NCBI GenBank assembly: GCA_011037195.1
Contig: JAAEAF010014400.1
Coordinates: 62,001 to 126,000 of the forward strand
Direction: 5' to 3'
DNA from: Triatoma infestans
Taxonomy: Eukaryota > Arthropoda > Insecta > Hemiptera > Reduviidae
Length of the DNA stretch: 64,000 bases
In this document: one piece after another, positions 62,743 to 64,000 of the stretch
How positions within the stretch are numbered: the stretch's first letter is position 1
How the letters are laid out: each line of letters begins with the position of its first letter
Position numbers and translations under genes: made by a program
Notes under the pieces: generated by a model
The model's database searches: none
What the model was told of the DNA's origin: nothing
What the model saw: only the letters and a program-made list of their open reading frames with translations

Positions 62743-64000
62743 ATGGATGACCTAGAAGTGGAAGTATGCGGCGAGAATGGTGCTTATTATAAGGTACGTA
62801 CCTTAAAAAGTACGAGTCTACATTCTAAAAGAAATTTGCTCATAAATTCTTCTCTGACCAAGATTTTCTGCATGGCAATAATGGCTTTTTGATATATATT
62901 TCACTGTTAATTAACTTGAAATGAAACAGCCAACATGGTTAGGACGCCATGTCTCTTGACAGGGCGTGATTTTTCCATGTGCACAAAACATTTAGATTTT
63001 AATTTAACTCTGTCTTGATAGTTCTAAATATGCCTTTGAAATGGGATACTTAATATCCTTGGTCCATATTTAATTCCTTCCTTTTTTTGTCAGTGTGAGT
63101 TAAGTTGTGTGAACAATATAACCAATTCCACACTTCATACAATTTAAAAATATTAATTTATTGTTTTATAATTACTAGCTATTTAAGTTAAAATAGTACT
63201 TTTTAATTAAATAAGAACATTCCATGTCCTAGCTTTGGCAAAATGTATATTACTACAATATTCTGGGGTTGCTCTGACTTCGTTTTCTTTAGTATCTATT
63301 TTTAAAAATGATCTTGAAACATGTTAAACTTATTATGGACCATCTTAGTTTTTCACTCACTCCTTTTTATAACTTTGATTCTTTGATTTCAGGCATATGT
63401 AACCGATGTATTTGAAAAAGAAGTTTCTGTAGCTTTTGAAAATGAGTGAGTGTTTTGTTTCATTTTAATGCGTTTACTTGTGAGCTTCTGTCCATTTTTT
63501 TTTTTCAGTTTTACTAATTTCATTCACAATTTTATTAGATGGCAAGCGGAATCCAGGTTTACCTTTAATCTTGTGCGGCTTCCTCCACCCAAAGATGCAC
63601 CTAAAACTGATTTCAAAGAGAATGAAGAAGTAGAGGTATTATCTCGGTCGAATGACCACGAATCATGTGGTTGGTGGCGAGCTGTGATCAAGGTATATTT
63701 CTGAAGAATAATACAAAGAAAATCGTGTGTACTCAAATATTTATAGTAGTTTATTCATGGATAATAGTGTATTACATTCGATTGACTTTATTTACAGCTT
63801 TAGGAAGATTGTATGATTATGGCATTCGTCAGTATATTTCAAATAAAATTTTCATATTGTGACCGTGAGATTTATAACAATAATTTTTGTTGCAGATGAT
63901 GAAAGGAGATTTTTTAGTTTTAGAATACCTGGGTTGGGAAACAACGTATACAGAAATAGTTCCATCGGACAGGTTAAGGCACAAAAACACCAATCCCCCT
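62743..64000 (+). CDS. FMR1: FMR1/FXR family RNA-binding protein, N-terminal exons (partial)
   Basis: Fragile-X family translational regulator; the gene runs off the right edge. Exons: 62743-62793, 63393-63445, 63539-63692, 63896-64000 and on, all GT-AG with phases 0, 2, 0; 121 residues are visible. The start MDDLEVEVCGENGAYYKAYV matches the first Tudor (Agenet-like) domain, which ends near VRLPPP (~residues 53-58). The second Tudor domain follows, with EEVEVLSRSNDHESCGWWRA and MMKGDFLVLEYLGWETTYTEIV. These match human FMR1 ([31 protein letters not shown]) closely. The KH and RGG regions lie outside the window, so FMR1 versus FXR1/2 cannot be separated by domain content. Insects generally have a single member. 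Confidence 0.93.
62794..63392 (+). other. FMR1 intron 1
   Basis: AT-rich intron with donor GTACGT and acceptor TTTCAG. No recognisable element inside. Confidence 0.7.

Overview
This is an AT-rich nuclear segment of an animal genome, most likely an insect or other arthropod. It carries intron-rich metazoan housekeeping genes with GT-AG introns, U2 snRNA and tRNA-derived SINE debris, and many decayed LINEs and DNA transposons. I could assemble six protein-coding genes exon by exon. For each of the five complete ones the exon lengths add up to an uninterrupted reading frame; the sixth runs off the right edge.

Layout: 1-10500 is a transposon graveyard. It holds a LINE split by a hAT-like element of about 5.7 kb, which itself contains a LINE tail, a second hAT end and a dead Tc1-type transposase. 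10501-27552 (minus) is the cohesin kleisin Rad21 in 11 coding exons, with an untranslated first exon near 28 kb. 29139-30266 (plus) is RGP1, a Rab6 GEF subunit, on a single exon. 30.4-36.6 kb is SINEs and dispersed repeats. 36659-43933 (minus) is a 722-aa C2H2 zinc-finger protein in four exons, with two LINEs in one intron. 44601-53311 (plus) is MTRES1, a mitochondrial S4-domain RNA-binding factor, whose introns are swollen with transposons. 54873-62533 (minus) is WDR44, a Rab11 effector with WD40 repeats, in 13 exons. 62743 to the end (plus) is the start of the fragile-X gene FMR1.

The genes strictly alternate strand (- + - + - +), giving three head-to-head pairs (Rad21/RGP1, zinc finger/MTRES1, WDR44/FMR1) and two tail-to-tail pairs. 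Shared promoters are plausible, most clearly for WDR44/FMR1, whose start codons are 209 bp apart. The genes do not form a pathway. RGP1 and WDR44 both act in Rab-dependent membrane traffic; the others act in chromosome cohesion, mitochondrial RNA handling and translational control.

I found no convincing new defence-like or operon-like system. The more unusual signals are nested mobile elements with readable target-site duplications, an antisense U2 snRNA fragment fused to a LINE, a 355-bp fold-back insertion, an intronless RGP1 with a decayed partial copy downstream, and a proline-rich MSVGP repeat in Rad21.
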